From Gymnopus androsaceus JB14 (taxonomy: Eukaryota > Basidiomycota > Agaricomycetes > Agaricales > Omphalotaceae): a stretch of DNA of 64,000 nucleotides. Every line of letters begins with the position of its first letter. Within the stretch, counting starts at the first letter, position 1. Of the stretch, positions 1-11,330 are shown one piece after another. Below the pieces are notes generated by a model. That model was not told the DNA's origin. It was given only the letters and a program-made list of their open reading frames with translations, and made no database searches. Both the position numbers and the translations under genes were made by a program. The stretch covers positions 624,449 through 688,448 of the forward strand of contig ML769389.1 in assembly GCA_009733575.1 (NCBI GenBank), in the 5' to 3' direction.

Positions 1-78
1 TATATACTAATAAATACGTTTGTGGTAGTTCAATCATCCCATCCATTCACTTATTTCTCGTCTCGAAGTATCAGCACA
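1..78 (-). mobile_element. Gypsy-A 3' LTR, truncated by window start
   Basis: Positions 1-78 repeat, with a few substitutions, the end of the LTR at 3649-4081, finishing at the same ...TATCAGCACA terminus. The element reads on the minus strand (gag at 2214-3563), so this is the start of its 3' LTR; the rest lies outside the window. Confidence 0.7.
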
Positions 79-670
79 GAGACCGAGTAACCACTCGTCT
101 GAGGACCTTCCGTTCTTTCAGCCATTCAAGGCTTCCGATAGCAATTCCTGTTCTCCGCTTATTCCACCGATCCTTTTATCTCCACATCCTTTCGCAGTCT
201 CTGCCCAGCCCTTAGCTGTGCTGAAGGTGGAGCATCCAGCTGCGACCTGCATAGACCTTACTCTCTCTCCAAAAATAGGTGTCGTTCACTCACATGGCCT
301 TCAAGTAAAATATGAACTGGACAATATAGACCTTACCAAGTGTCTCGCAACTGAAAAGCCATCCAGTCTCGTCAAGTCTGAACCCGACATCATCTCCTTG
401 ATCTCAGATGATGAGGATTGTGCCATGCTCGATCTGGCTCTCGATATCAAACCCTATTCTCCTTCGACTGTCTGTCCCATTGCTCTTGCGGTTCCGGTAG
501 AGATTACTACCCCAAGGGGCGGCTTAACACCCGGGTACAGTGGGGCTAAAAGCATATGTTTAATTATATATACCAAAGGCTGCGTGAGAATACATTGCTG
601 TCTCCTTGAAAATATAAGCTTGATTGGTCTCTTTGATTATTGTATTAGAGGGCCACATATATGGGTATAG
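79..670 (+). pseudogene. Unrecognised plus-strand ORF with SUMO-interaction-like motifs inside Gypsy-A
   Basis: The frame is open from about 79 to the TAG at 668-670, with protein-like composition up to about 520. It lies antisense to the surrounding Gypsy element, in the place where reverse transcriptase and integrase would be expected. It holds three short hydrophobic-then-acidic stretches (CIDLTLS, NIDLTKC, DIISLISDDED); the last is a good match to a SUMO-interacting motif. No ATG start is obvious near the 5' end and no domain is recognised. It may be a captured exon, part of another element, or chance. The part after about 520 looks non-coding. Confidence 0.35.
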
Positions 671-1091
671 GAATGGAATTATTATTTGGAATTAATGGTA
701 AGGATTTAAATGGAGGAGGAAGGTGGGGAAGAATGCCACCTAAAGTGGAACAGGGAGAGGATAGACCAGAGGAGATGATGAAGGAGGCTAGGATGGCCAA
801 ACACTGAAGAATTGACACATCCATTGTTGCATTGTATGAGAATTAAGCATGGGCGTGAAAGAACACCAAGATAATTGGATTGGAACTCGGTGCCAGACCG
901 AGGACATTGGATTTAAGAGAAATAGAGATATTGGCGCCGAGATTAGATAAGTCCGATTTCAACACTGCCTCATTCATGTCCTCATTGTTCAACTTGCTAA
1001 TTTCTTCTGTCCCTTCCATCCTCCTTGCGAAACCGCGGAAACTCTCGAGGGATGGTGGGGATCGTAACGACTTTGTCGGTATTGGGGTCGG

Positions 1092-1505
1092 TCAGCATAT
1101 AGTGCTGATCGCGGGAGAGGAAATTTTTGGACATGGGCCTGGGTTAATACTTTGAATGGACGGCCTAAACAAGACATCATATGTGGGAGAGTCAATGACA
1201 TGGACTTGCAGGAATGCAATAATGTCATTGAAATGGAATGGTACATCTTTTGCAATTCCAAGAGTCCAGTCCGTCTTACCATTGGCACTCTGTAGCGGAA
1301 TTCGACATTTTGGATCAAATGAGAGACCTAACGCGTTGCTAGTCACGTCCGACATGGCAACTATACTGCACCCACTGTCCGCTACGCAATGGACAGCACG
1401 TTCTCCAACAAGAGCGTTTATTCCTCGGATACTTGATGATTCTTTGGCGAAATAGAAACCATTGCCTTCTACTGCATCTCTGAACTCCTGGAAGAATACC
1501 GCCAC
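1092..1505 (-). pseudogene. Gypsy-A retropepsin (aspartic protease) fragment
   Basis: The 137-residue frame has the retropepsin active-site signature ADSGCSIV about 45 residues in, followed by the usual Gypsy protease pattern ending near YDVLFRPS. Further downstream on the same strand a shifted frame gives a TDPNTDKVVTIPT-like tail typical of Agaricomycete Gypsy proteases, so a frameshift follows the domain. Its role would have been processing of Gag-Pol. No reverse transcriptase, RNase H or integrase follows before the LTR, so the element is internally deleted. Confidence 0.75.
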
Positions 1506-1708
1506 CAGATCTGGAGGGTCCTTATGGGCAATTGGGAGGGATTTGTGTTGCTGTACTGGGTTCTACTTGGGGACAGTGATTTTGTAGATTCTAGCAGGTA
1601 TGTTGGTTCTTCTTCTTCCAACAAATTACTGTTGATTCCAATATGACAACTCGTCATGCTCTCTTTTACTTTCCTTCAGTAATCTGGCGCAATTGCTAAC
1701 AAATCGTC

Positions 1709-2269
1709 TTATCTGATAGATACTACACTTGAGAGACCAGCTTGAACAACACATTCAACTGCAGCCTTGGTCTTGATAGGTGCACGGTAACGAAAGTTAT
1801 GGTTGTCGTCCTTTGGAGGCACACCAACTATTCTCTCTTGCAGAGGAACGTAGTTAGGAGGAAGTTTGCCTATGATAGGCTTTGGCGGTCTTGTTGGACC
1901 AGGAACAGGAGGAATCAGTTGGGAAGGCTCAGGATCATGGGGAGGAGGTTTAGGTTTGGGCTTCGGTATAGGCTTTGGTGGCATTTTATCAGGTATGTCC
2001 TTATCATTGGCTTCCTTTGCTGTTTGACAAGTTTCCATCTTGAAAAGGAGCTGACATACCACCTCAGCTTCTTTTTCTTCCTCTTTGACTGAGCTCGTCA
2101 TATACAACACTGCCTTTGCGAGCATCAACGGACCTTGGAGCCCATGGGTACTCATGTCGACTCCTGCCAACAGACCCGTTGTGACCTGGGGTGACTCCAA
2201 TAGCCAGGACTTCTCAGATGGATGGTCTTTGAAATAATGTTTGAAGCGTTGCTTCAAGGTACCTTCCAT
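1709..2269 (-). pseudogene. Gypsy-A Gag-protease linker, proline-rich
   Basis: The 186-residue frame overlaps the 3' end of the gag frame by about 55 bp and lies between gag and protease. It contains a low-complexity Pro/Lys stretch (about residues 95-130) and a C-terminal segment with PPKDDNHNFRYRAPI, resembling the region that precedes the protease in Agaricomycete Gypsy polyproteins. It is probably one polyprotein with gag and protease, broken by frameshifts. Confidence 0.6.
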
Positions 2270-3563
2270 ATATCATTGATTTGGGGGAGACACTGACTAC
2301 TTTTAGTTGTACAAATCCATTCTTGCTGCACTTGACTTGACCCTTGTCCACCCAATCTTTTAGGTCAATGCACGTATCAAAGTTGGGACTATCACAATTG
2401 TCCCAGAAGCACTTGTTGGATCGGTTCTGCCTCGGAGGATGGTTACTTCCCCCAGGCTGGGTGGAATTATTACTTCCAGGTCTGCCTATCTGACTTATTA
2501 TTTGTGTGAATGCTGCCAGTAACTGATCAAGCTTCGAGTCCGTAGATTCCAACTTGGGAGTAACTGAGGCCGTTGTGGAGGAAACAGGGACCAGAGATTG
2601 GTCCCCGACACTAAAATTTCCACCTATCACGGTGGTCAATGCATCAGAAAGGAGGAAATCAATGGCTTCACATAATTTGGTAAGTGAATATGCTTGACCT
2701 TTAACCTTTTTTGGGAATGACACCTGTAAACATGTATCTAGACAAATGCGGATGGAATCGGGGAACGCCTGCACATAGAAGCTGGCAACTTGGACCCCGG
2801 ACAGGATACCATGTTCCTGGAGGGAATCGGCAATGATGGAGAATTTTTGGTGGTAAGTACCAAGTTCCTTACTATTCAATATTCCGGATTTGGCAAACTT
2901 GCTGACAGCCTTCTTCAGATCCTCGGTTGTCGCCTCCGCCACTTCTAATGCACCGGGATAGTGGGATAAGACTTTTGTCTTAAACTTGGCCCACATCTTG
3001 GCAGTTTCTTTGAATGTGGGGAGTGTTCGCCAGAACCTCATTGACTCAGGGTCTGTGTAACAAAGAATCCCCTTCTTCATATCGGTATCATCTGTATCGA
3101 TCCCGGCAGCTTTCGCAATGGTCTCAAATTCTTTGAAGAAGGTAGGGAGCTGCTCTTCGTATTTAGAATCCCATTTGGGGGCTGAACGCTCATTTTGAGC
3201 AGGAAGAGGGTGTAACGTGGACATCTGTGGCAATTGGGTAATGTTTGGAATGGGATTTATCTGTTGAATAGACCCTGGAGTAGGTCTGGTATCTGGATTT
3301 ACCCTGGGACTAGGGTTGGGATTGACACTCCCTGGACTAGGAGTCCGGTATCTGGGACTTCCGGGACTAGGAGTCCGTTCTGGAGGAGTATCAGGTGGTA
3401 TAGATAAAGGAGAAAGGGATGGAGATAACAGGGAAAGCTGATTGTGTGTGGCTTCATCGTCAGGTACAGGTTCAAAAACATCCGAGACTTTGAAGCTAAG
3501 TTCAGTGGATTGTAGAGCAGTGAGTAGCTCTTGAGACTCTGGAGAGAGCTGACAGGTTCTCAA
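2214..3563 (-). pseudogene. Gypsy-A Gag polyprotein
   Basis: The 449-residue frame has a Pro/Ser-rich N-terminal third (TPSPGSPRYRTPSPGS-type repeats), then a helical capsid-like region (about residues 150-310, including FFKEFETIAKAAGID and FRTLPTFKETAKMWAKFK-like segments), then a Cys-rich motif near residue 400 (CFWDNCDSPNFDTC) that resembles a zinc knuckle lacking its His. It starts about 85 bp inside the 5' LTR, as expected for gag. The frame is long and intact, but the element lacks reverse transcriptase and could move only with help from a relative. Confidence 0.75.
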
Positions 3564-3629
3564 GCCTTCTCGAGGAGGTCAATACGTCTTGATAGACTAG
3601 GGGTTGTTGCAAATGACACTGGATTACCC

Positions 3630-3648
3630 CCTCGTGGTGGGCTCCAGA
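3630..3648 (-). other. Probable primer-binding site of Gypsy-A
   Basis: On the minus strand a TGGAGCCCACCACGAGG stretch directly follows the LTR 3' boundary (TG at 3649 in plus coordinates). It begins with TGG, as a site complementary to a tRNA CCA end should. The tRNA was not identified. Confidence 0.5.
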
Positions 3649-4081
3649 TGTAAAGCTTGATCTCATGTGTATGTGAGATGAGCTTCAAGTTCGTGGGGGT
3701 GGATCGCTGCTGTTCGTGCAAGTGGGGACAAGATGGGGGATCAAAAGGATATATCTTCCTCTTGTTGTAACTAGCATTTGTGTATATACCAAAATGTTTG
3801 GTAAGTAATAAGCTGAGTCTCGGGGAGACCAGGACCCGGTAACTAAGTAGTTCAGGTTTTTATGTACAAAGTTAAGTAAGTGTAAGTAAGGATTGTCTCG
3901 TCAAGTCCGAAGGACTTGTTGCAACTCATACGCGTATAGACACATGTGAGGCGCAACAATGTTTGCCCCCATGGTAAGCCCCTTCTATCTTTTTGAACTC
4001 TGATTTATACTAATAAATATGTTTGTGGTAGTTCAATCATCCCATCCATTCACTTATTTCTTGTCTTGAAGTATCAGCACA
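3649..4081 (-). mobile_element. Gypsy-A 5' LTR
   Basis: Starts TGTAAAGC and ends CAGCACA in plus coordinates, giving TG...CA termini and about 433 bp. Its last roughly 80 bp (4004-4081) match 1-78. It lies immediately outside the gag frame and the putative primer-binding site. Confidence 0.7.
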
Positions 4082-4089
4082 GAGCACAA

Positions 4090-6504
4090 CCATGACTGTG
4101 AGATCCCTTTTGGTGGTAAAGCTCCTTGGAGACCTGTTCCTGCTCAATGAAAGCTGGTAGCAGCACTGGCGACAACAGGAAACATGTCCCATGACAAATT
4201 AGGAAAGGTCCTTTGTCATCAGCTTTCAGACCATCCTCTTGAGCCCCGTCAGTTATCAAACATCATTAACAAAGCTCGATCTGATGCTTGTGAAGAAGTT
4301 ACTGCTCTCGGTGGAGACATTCCTGCCATTCTTCATTTTATTTGCAAGCAGATCAAGGAGGGCCAGGACTGGCATTATGAGATCCTACTCAACACTTAAC
4401 AAAAGGTCATTGGGCTGTGGTGGATGTTGCCTGGACAGGTCAAACTGCTTCGTTGCTACTGGGACCTCTTGTTAAATGATAATTCATATAACAGAAATCA
4501 GTATGGGTACCCTGACTAATATCGGAATCATCATTGCTGGCGATGGCACATCACGCAATGCTTGGTATGCTTTCCATGAAGCTGAAGATATCGATACACA
4601 TAACTGGGTTTTCCGCTGTCATCTTCGAGGTAGCGGGATGACCACCTCTTTCACTTTTCATTGATCGGCATCCCTCACTCATTGCAAGTGCGACTATCAC
4701 TATGCCTCTCACCAATCAAATCTACTGCCTTCACCACTTGGATGGGAATGTTGCTACACATTTGCAGCCCTGCTTTAGGTGGTGATTGGCAGAGCTTTAC
4801 CACTGAGTTCTGGGAAGTATACCATTCCAGTTTCGCCGCAGGAATTTGATCTTAAATAGGGCAAAACTTCTTGAACATTTTCCCGCTCCCTCTGTTGTCC
4901 GTTATCTGGAGGCGGAGATCTATCCTTGCAGAGATCGCTGGGCTTGGGCCTGGATCAGTACCCGTTTCACAGCTGGTATATGGACCACTGGGCGCTGTAG
5001 AAGTCGAAAAACCGAGTGACAAAGGCACTTAGTGGGCCAAAGATGACTTTCTTCCAAGTGTTTAATGCCCTTGTACAACGTTCTGAGGCTCAGAATACTG
5101 ATCAGCTTATCAGAACCCGCCAGGTCAGTCGGACCATTCTTGAGCTATTCATCCACCGTTACTAACCAATTTACCAGTCAACGCGTCGTCAGCATCCAAC
5201 TCAGGTTGAGCAGATTTTTGCTGATGTAATTACGCTGCTGCGCTCTCATGTGGGTCTGTTTGCCATCCAAAAATGTTGGTCGGAGATGGATAAAGCGTTG
5301 TTCTATAATGTCAAAGTTTTACAGCGACCATCTGGAACAGAAAGCTTTGTATGTTTGTCTATCTACCTTTTTCCGAGCGTACCCATTGATGTTTTATTCT
5401 AGATGAGTTACTTTATCAAAGCGGAAGATGAACCAGGATTCACCTGGGAAAAGAACGAAGAAAAGGTAGAAACATAGCTAACTGTTTCAACCGTTTGCTT
5501 TGCTAATGACATACATCAGACTATGCTTAATTGTTTTGAGAACGATACGGCCTATGTATTAGTTGCTCATTTGCTTGATCTCCTTGCAGAGCGTGGACTG
5601 CAAGTTACGCATCTTCTTCAAATAGTCCATATCTCGGATTCTGGTGCTTTGCATATCCTTGCTGTCCTTTCAGATGGTCGTGCTGTCTGTGATTGTTGTA
5701 TGAACATTAACCTAGGGATTCCATGTCGACACTTTTTCACTGCTTGGTTAAAGTTTGCGGGCTTAGGTTTTCACATCAATATGATTCGTTCAAGGCAAGT
5801 AATACTGTTTTCCATTGTCAATATCTATTCTAACATGCATTACGTAGGTGGTACCAGGACGAAGAATTGAAGACGGAAGACATTCCAAGCGTTACATTCA
5901 ATAATAAAGTGCGACCGCTAGATGCACGCCTAGGAACGTTACGTCTTCCTGCAGTCAACTACTCCAACCCATTTGAGACAGTCGCTACACCTCCTCCACA
6001 AACTCAAACTCTTGGTGCCCGGGCAGTTCATGAAGAAGCAACAGCTGCTCTTCGACCCTTAATAGTAGGTATTCAGACCACGGAAGATCTTTCAGAGTTG
6101 CTTGAAGGCCTGCATGATATCCGGTATGTCTCCCCTCTCATATCTCTTACTGCGTGCTGAATATATATTGCTTTTTCAGTCACATTCAAGATGAAGAACG
6201 TGCAAGGGATCGGATTCGGCACCCTCTGGTTTTGAATCCCAAGGGACGACCTCGTACAGCTCGGATCACTGGAGCCATTGAAGGACCACCCCAAGGCGGC
6301 GGAGCAAGAGCAGGTGGTTTGCGGAAGGCTCCCAAACGCTCCTATAAACAGCTAGAACTTGACAAGGCTGGTATCGAAGGTGGTTTTGACGATGACGATG
6401 ACGGAAACCCTCGTCCAGTGAAGCGGCGAAGAGTGACTCGATGCACAATATGTCGGGAGCCAGGTCATCGTAGGGACAAGTGTCCTACAGTTCCATGTAT
6501 GTAG
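4090..6504 (+). pseudogene. Mutator-like (MULE) transposase gene, decayed
   Basis: A multi-exon MULE transposase reading. At 4476-4860 lies the DDE-type region in two frames (NWVFRCHL, then an IDRHPSLI catalytic-Asp motif and CLHHLDGN), separated by a frameshift near 4650. A SWIM zinc finger follows at about 5690-5740 (CDC...GIPCRH). The C-terminus has a basic stretch and a CCHC knuckle (CTICREPGHRRDKC, about 6440-6482), with a stop at 6504. Introns are visible at about 5110-5178, 5349-5401, 5467-5519 and 6132-6179, plus a probable GC-AG intron at about 5795-5846. The 5' end lies against the Gypsy LTR and is probably truncated. The role was DNA transposition in the nucleus; frameshifts make this copy inactive. 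Confidence 0.75.
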
Positions 6505-6763
6505 TTTGATTATCAGCATCTGTATATATCTCAAAACGTAGTAGCCTCTCGAGTATCCAGCCTCCATATCCCATCGCAATACGTAAGTACATATGTAGCC
6601 TCTTTAAAATAAATAAATTTAATTCGTTACTTGTGACATTCTCGGAGGGGCTCTGTGGAGGGCTCCGCCTATCGCACTAGGGCTGCTCCAGAGGCAACTC
6701 ATTGAAGGAGGGTTGCAGCAGGATTGTGCTTGAGCAGCGGGGTTGGTTAATAGAATTATCCGG

Positions 6764-8518
6764 TTTTGCTGATGTAGTCACTAACAGTTACCAAATTGAT
6801 CCCATTTTGCTTTCTGTCTCTGTCTCTGTCTCTTTCTCTGTCTTGTTATTTTGACTAGTGTGCCTTTTGGGTTCTGCCTGAAGGCTCACTGTCATCTGCA
6901 TTGACTGCTGAGCTTCATCCATAGATCCTTATTTCTATGTCCAAAGCTCATTGTCTCTTATATCTTGCTTATATCTTGTGCTGGGCTTTGTCTGCAGATC
7001 CTATATCTATGTCCAAAGCTTACATACTTATCTTGATTTACAAATTTACAACCACAGCTCTCTTAGAGCATCCACTTGGGCTCCATGACTCTGTCCAATC
7101 CACTCTTATTCCATCTGCTTTCTCCATATTCTGTCCACTTTCTCTGTATTCCATCCACTTTACCCATATTCCATCTGTATTCTCCCTATTTTGCTCAACT
7201 ACACTCATGGTGCCACTCAATTTCTTTGTATTCTATCTGTGTTCATCCTACTCTGCTTGTTGTACCTTGGAGCAGTTGCTGTTTAGTGTGTATAGCAATG
7301 ACAGTACTGTACAGACCCACCTTTACAGCATGGCTACTGCAGTTGCTTGTATTGGTCTCAGCTTACATCTAAGCATGAGACATTTGAAAACACTGATTCA
7401 AGATCCATTTCATGGTCTCACATTGTAGTGTAGTTGAAATATATTACATCATCATTGTTAGGTTGTATACTAGGCTGATCTCCAACAGCCCCAATTTTTC
7501 CAATGGTCATCAGTGCAGCCCCTGCTGGACCCAGCACCCAAATTTATTTACATCCACCATTGTAATCATCAGCAAAACCTGGGTGATTCCATAGCAAGGT
7601 TTTGCTGATGATGAATGCAAATAGGGAGGCTGTATTTATGGCTAGCCACCCCTATAAAAAAGCATAGTGACATTGGCATTCCCTGAGAGAAGAAAGGTGC
7701 TCAGGCTGCTAGTGGGGAAGAGGTGCTTAATCAGGGAGACATGTACTGTTTTATTGAAAAATATAGATAAATTTATTAAATCTTGAGCATCTACTGCACT
7801 CAGAAACTTGGGCATGCTTTGTAGCACCAGTGGCAGGATGCAAGTGCTTGTTTGGAATTTGGAAGTCAAATGGATGGATGTCAAATGATTACACAGACTT
7901 AAACAACTCATTCCTGAAGGTTTTAGAACACTTATGTGAGTGTTTCTGGGGCCTTTCTATTTGGGAGATAAGCTAAATATTACGGGAAATATTGGCAATG
8001 TAAGGGACCAACCAAAAGCTCAATTAAGCATCCAACCAGGGGTAGGTTAGTTAGTCCAGCCATCAGGCCAGAAGAAAAAAAAAGATTCTACTCTTCTCTA
8101 ACCCTCAGAATTGGACACCTAGGATGGTCTCTCATTGGTTCTTCATTGACATTTTGAGTGTATGTATAGCAACACCCAGCACAGATGGTCAGAAGTAGCC
8201 CCCAGCCTCATGTATGCAAGCTTGTGCAGTGTTGGCCTTAGGACTTAGGACCTCATTAGGTTTAAGGCCTTAATTTACTTGCTAATTAAGACCTAATATC
8301 AGTGGAATTTTTATTAGGTCCTAATTAAGACCTTAAGTATGTAAGCACTGGCTTGGTGCTCAGCTGTGTTGGAATATCACAGGTATTGTTACTCTGAACT
8401 TTCTATGAAATGCTTTCTTGTAGTCTCCACATTGATGTAATCTCTTTTGTACTAACACCTCATACATGACATCATGTTCTCTTGAGGTATCCACCTTTAG
8501 GGTTTTAAAGTAGGTTTT
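6764..8518. other. Gene-free spacer between the two MULE copies
   Basis: No convincing gene. It contains a (TCTGTC)n-type microsatellite (about 6812-6848), a degenerate tandem of ATTCCATCYACTTT-like units (about 7105-7190), a short hairpin with CATCAGCAAAACC arms (7567-7611), and an AGGTC/GACCT-rich inverted-repeat stretch (about 8230-8345). At 6764-6776 a GGTTTTGCTGATG motif followed by TA looks like the right end of a MITE of the family described at 30734. Open frames here are low-complexity reading of these repeats. Confidence 0.6.
7567..7611. repeat. Short hairpin with MITE-type termini
   Basis: CATCAGCAAAACC on the left and its exact complement GGTTTTGCTGATG on the right, about 19 bp apart, flanked on both sides by AT. 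It looks like the two ends of the CATCAGCAAAACC element family brought together by deletion of the interior. Confidence 0.6.
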
Positions 8519-9344
8519 GTCGTGCTGTCTGTGATTGTTGTATGAACATCAAACCTAGGGATTCCATGTCGACACTTTTTGACTGCTTGGTTAAAGTTTG
8601 CGGGCTTAGGTTTTCACATCAATATGATTTGTTCAAGGCAAGTAATACTGTTTTCCATTGTCAATATCTATCCGAACATGCATTACGTAGGTGGTACCAG
8701 GACAAAGAATTGAAGACAGAAGACATTCCAAGTGTTACATTTAATAATAAAGTGCAACCGCTAGATGCACGCCTAGGAACGTTATGTCTTCCTGCAGTCA
8801 ACTACTCCAACCCATTCAAGACAGTTGCTACACCTCCTCCACAAACTCAAACTCTTGGTGCCCGGGCAGTTCATGAAGAAGCAACAGCTGCTCTTCGACC
8901 CTTACTGGTAGGTATTCAGACCACGGAAAATCTTTCAGAGTTGCTTGAAGGCCTGCGTGATATCTGGTATGTCTCCCCTCTCATATCTCTTACTGCGTGC
9001 TGAATATATATTGCTTTTTCAGTTACATTCAAGATGAAGAACATGCAAGGGATCGGATTCGGCACCCTCCAGTTTTGAATCCCAAGGGATGACCTTGTAC
9101 AGCTCGGATCACTGGAGCCATCAAAGGACCATCCCAAGGCGGCGGAGCAAGAGCAGGTGGTTTGCGGAAGGCTCCCAAACACTCCTATAAACAGCTAAAA
9201 CTTGACAAGGCTGGTATCAAAGGTGGTTTTGACAATGACAATGACGGAAACCCTCATCCAGTGAAGCGGCAAAGAGTGACTCGATGAACAATATGTCGGG
9301 AGCCAGGTCATCGTAGGGACAAGTGTCCTACAGTTCCACATATG
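8519..9344 (+). pseudogene. Second, partial copy of the MULE transposase 3' end
   Basis: Repeats the SWIM-to-knuckle part of the gene at 5690-6504, starting inside the SWIM motif. Many of the differences are CG to TG or CA. The first zinc-knuckle Cys codon (TGC) is TGA here, and the arginine-rich segment has lost several CpG sites. An 8542-9003 frame covers the HFFTAW-to-LRDIW part and reads through the former intron. It cannot encode a working protein. Confidence 0.8.
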
Positions 9345-9601
9345 TAGTTTGATTATCAGCATCTGTATATATCTCAAAACATAGTAGTCTCTCAAGTATC
9401 CAGCCTCCATATCCCATCACAATATGTAAGTACATATGTAGCCTCTTTAAAATAAATAAATTTAATTCATTGCTTGTGACATTCTAGGAGGGGCTCTGTG
9501 GAGGGCTCCGCCTATCGCACTAGGGCTGCTCCAGAGGCAACTCATTGAAGAAGGGTTGTAGCAGGATTGTGCTTGAGCAGCGGGGTTGGTTAATAGAATT
9601 A
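8519..9601 (+). repeat. Direct repeat of 5690-6763 (MULE 3' region)
   Basis: The similarity runs from within the SWIM region through the 3' flank and ends at the same ...GGTTGGTTAATAGAATTATCC in both copies (6763 and 9601 or so). That sequence is probably the element's end or a recombination joint. At 9602 the sequence changes abruptly to Copia. Confidence 0.8.
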
Positions 9602-9944
9602 TCCCAATGGGAGCTCTAAGGCCAAGTCTACTGTCATTTGATGTTGATACAGGCTCACCTTCATCTGAATTAGGACTAGGAGAGCATGGTCTGTTTGAAC
9701 AACCAGCCTGGGGTTGTGCAGGGTCTTCATTCAATAGTGAAGGAACATTGCACGTTTTGCCAGTTTGGCATTGCTGTCCAGCACTAGTTCCAGGTGTGGG
9801 AACCATGCCAGGACGTGTAGGGGGTCTACGCTCTCTCCTGGGATTTTGTTGCTTCCATTCTGCAACATCCTCAGGTCTGTGACTGAAAGGATCAGAACGG
9901 GGAGGTGTAGGTGAATGGCAATTATCCTGTGGAGGTGGACTCAT
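9602..9944 (-). pseudogene. Copia-A linker between integrase and reverse transcriptase, truncated
   Basis: A Pro/Ser-rich frame downstream of integrase, as found between integrase and RT in Copia polyproteins. It runs directly into the MULE repeat end at 9601, so RT, RNase H and the 3' LTR of this element are missing. Confidence 0.55.
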
Positions 9945-10124
9945 TGATGGAGATCAAGATAGTTGATGAGGTGGGAGGCCATCATCATCAGAATTGTCAT
10001 TGTCAAATTCACCAGGCAGATCTGGTGGATGATACACATTCTCATCTCAAATCAAAAATGGTATTTGATCTGGATCAAATAGATTGAGATCATCAGGTGG
10101 TGTGTCTGCATCACTGTCTGAGGG

Positions 10125-10685
10125 TCATGAAGAGTCAGATTTATTACCAGAATTAGACCAGACAGGTTTGTTGGGTTTTATTCCTTCTCCAGATTCTGAT
10201 TTACAATGTGGAAACCAAGTTTCATAAAAGGTAGCCTGTGCACCAGTGTAAACGGTGTTGTTGTTTTGCATGAATATATATCCTTTGCTTCCTTGGTCAT
10301 ATCCAATGAAAATCATAGCCTCAGAGTGTGCAGATTGTTTATTTTTATGTTGTCCCTTGGGGATAAAGACGTAAGCACCAGAACCAAATGTTCTAAAATA
10401 AGAAACATCTGGTTTCTTCTGAGTAAAGATTTCACTGGGAGTTTTCCAATTCAATCAATGCATTGGTGTGCAATTATACACATGCATTGCAGTGAAATAT
10501 GAAAATTCCCACCAGGATTCTGGACAGCAAGCATGATGACACATTGATTCCAATTTGTCCATAAGTGTGCGATTGATGTGTTCTATGCAACCATTTTGTT
10601 GATGAACATGAGGTTCAGATTTCTGGACCTCAATACCTTCCCCTTTGAGAAAAATTTCCATGATTTTGTTTAGAAATTCTCCCCC
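10125..10685 (-). pseudogene. Copia-A integrase, C-terminal half
   Basis: Two in-frame segments (10455-10661 and 10125-10454) are separated by one TGA. They contain HQQNGCIEHINRTLMDKLE, corresponding to the catalytic-Glu region of rve integrases (normally NGxxER), and the post-core NWKTPSEIF...FRTFGSGAYVFIPKG segment typical of Copia. The stop after CTPMH lies where CGA would give Arg, a CG-to-TG change. Confidence 0.8.
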
Positions 10686-11159
10686 TCAATCTATGCATAT
10701 CTTTTTGATCTTACAACCAGTTTGCTTTTCAGCCCAAGATTTATAGTCTTTGAAGGCTTGAAATGCATCAGATTTACGACGCAGTTTGATCAAAACAGCA
10801 TATGAAGAACAGTCATCCAATAATGTGATCACATATTTAAATTTGTGATACAATAAAGTTGGTAATTCATTTAGATCCATGTGAATGAGATCTAGGATGT
10901 GTTCTGCACACTTGTTTGAAAGGGGATAAGATTGCTGTGGGGCTTTGCCAAGCATGCAACCTTTACATGGAGCTTTCTCAGAAAGACCTTGTAGATTCTT
11001 AGGAGCATTGTGTAAAACATCATTTCCAGGATGACCAAAACAGTTATGCCAAGTGTTGTAATCTATAGAAGTCATTGAGACCATTTCACGCTCTGGATTT
11101 AATATATCTGAGTGGAGCCAATGAAGGCTATCACTGAAGGAATCAGGATTGCAGGTCAT
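10686..11159 (-). pseudogene. Copia-A GAG-pre-integrase and integrase N-terminal half
   Basis: Contains the HHCC-type zinc-binding region (WHNCFGHPGNDVL...CKGCMLGK) followed by the integrase core start with its first catalytic Asp (LIHMDLNELP). The frame ends at TGA directly after KICID, where the family has DRGGEF, so CGA has become TGA. It continues in frame into the segment at 10685 and below. Confidence 0.8.
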
Positions 11160-11330
11160 TATGATCTTACAATCAGACTTCTTATGAATCTGAGTTTTAT
11201 CCTCATTTATGACTGTATAACAGCCTTGTCAGTTCAATTGACCAATTGAAAGTAAGCAATGTGGGCAGTATGGTTGGTAAAACACTGGATGTAACTTAGT
11301 CATATGGGTAAAGCCAGTGCCATTCTGGTG

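Noticed and set aside
1742..2092. 116-residue Arg/Trp-rich plus-strand frame
   Set aside because: Shadow of the proline-rich Gypsy linker on the other strand.
6937..7428. 163-residue plus-strand frame with hydrophobic segments, a possible membrane protein
   Set aside because: It is a reading of degenerate ATTCCATCYACTTT and TCTGTC repeats; other frames are equally open.
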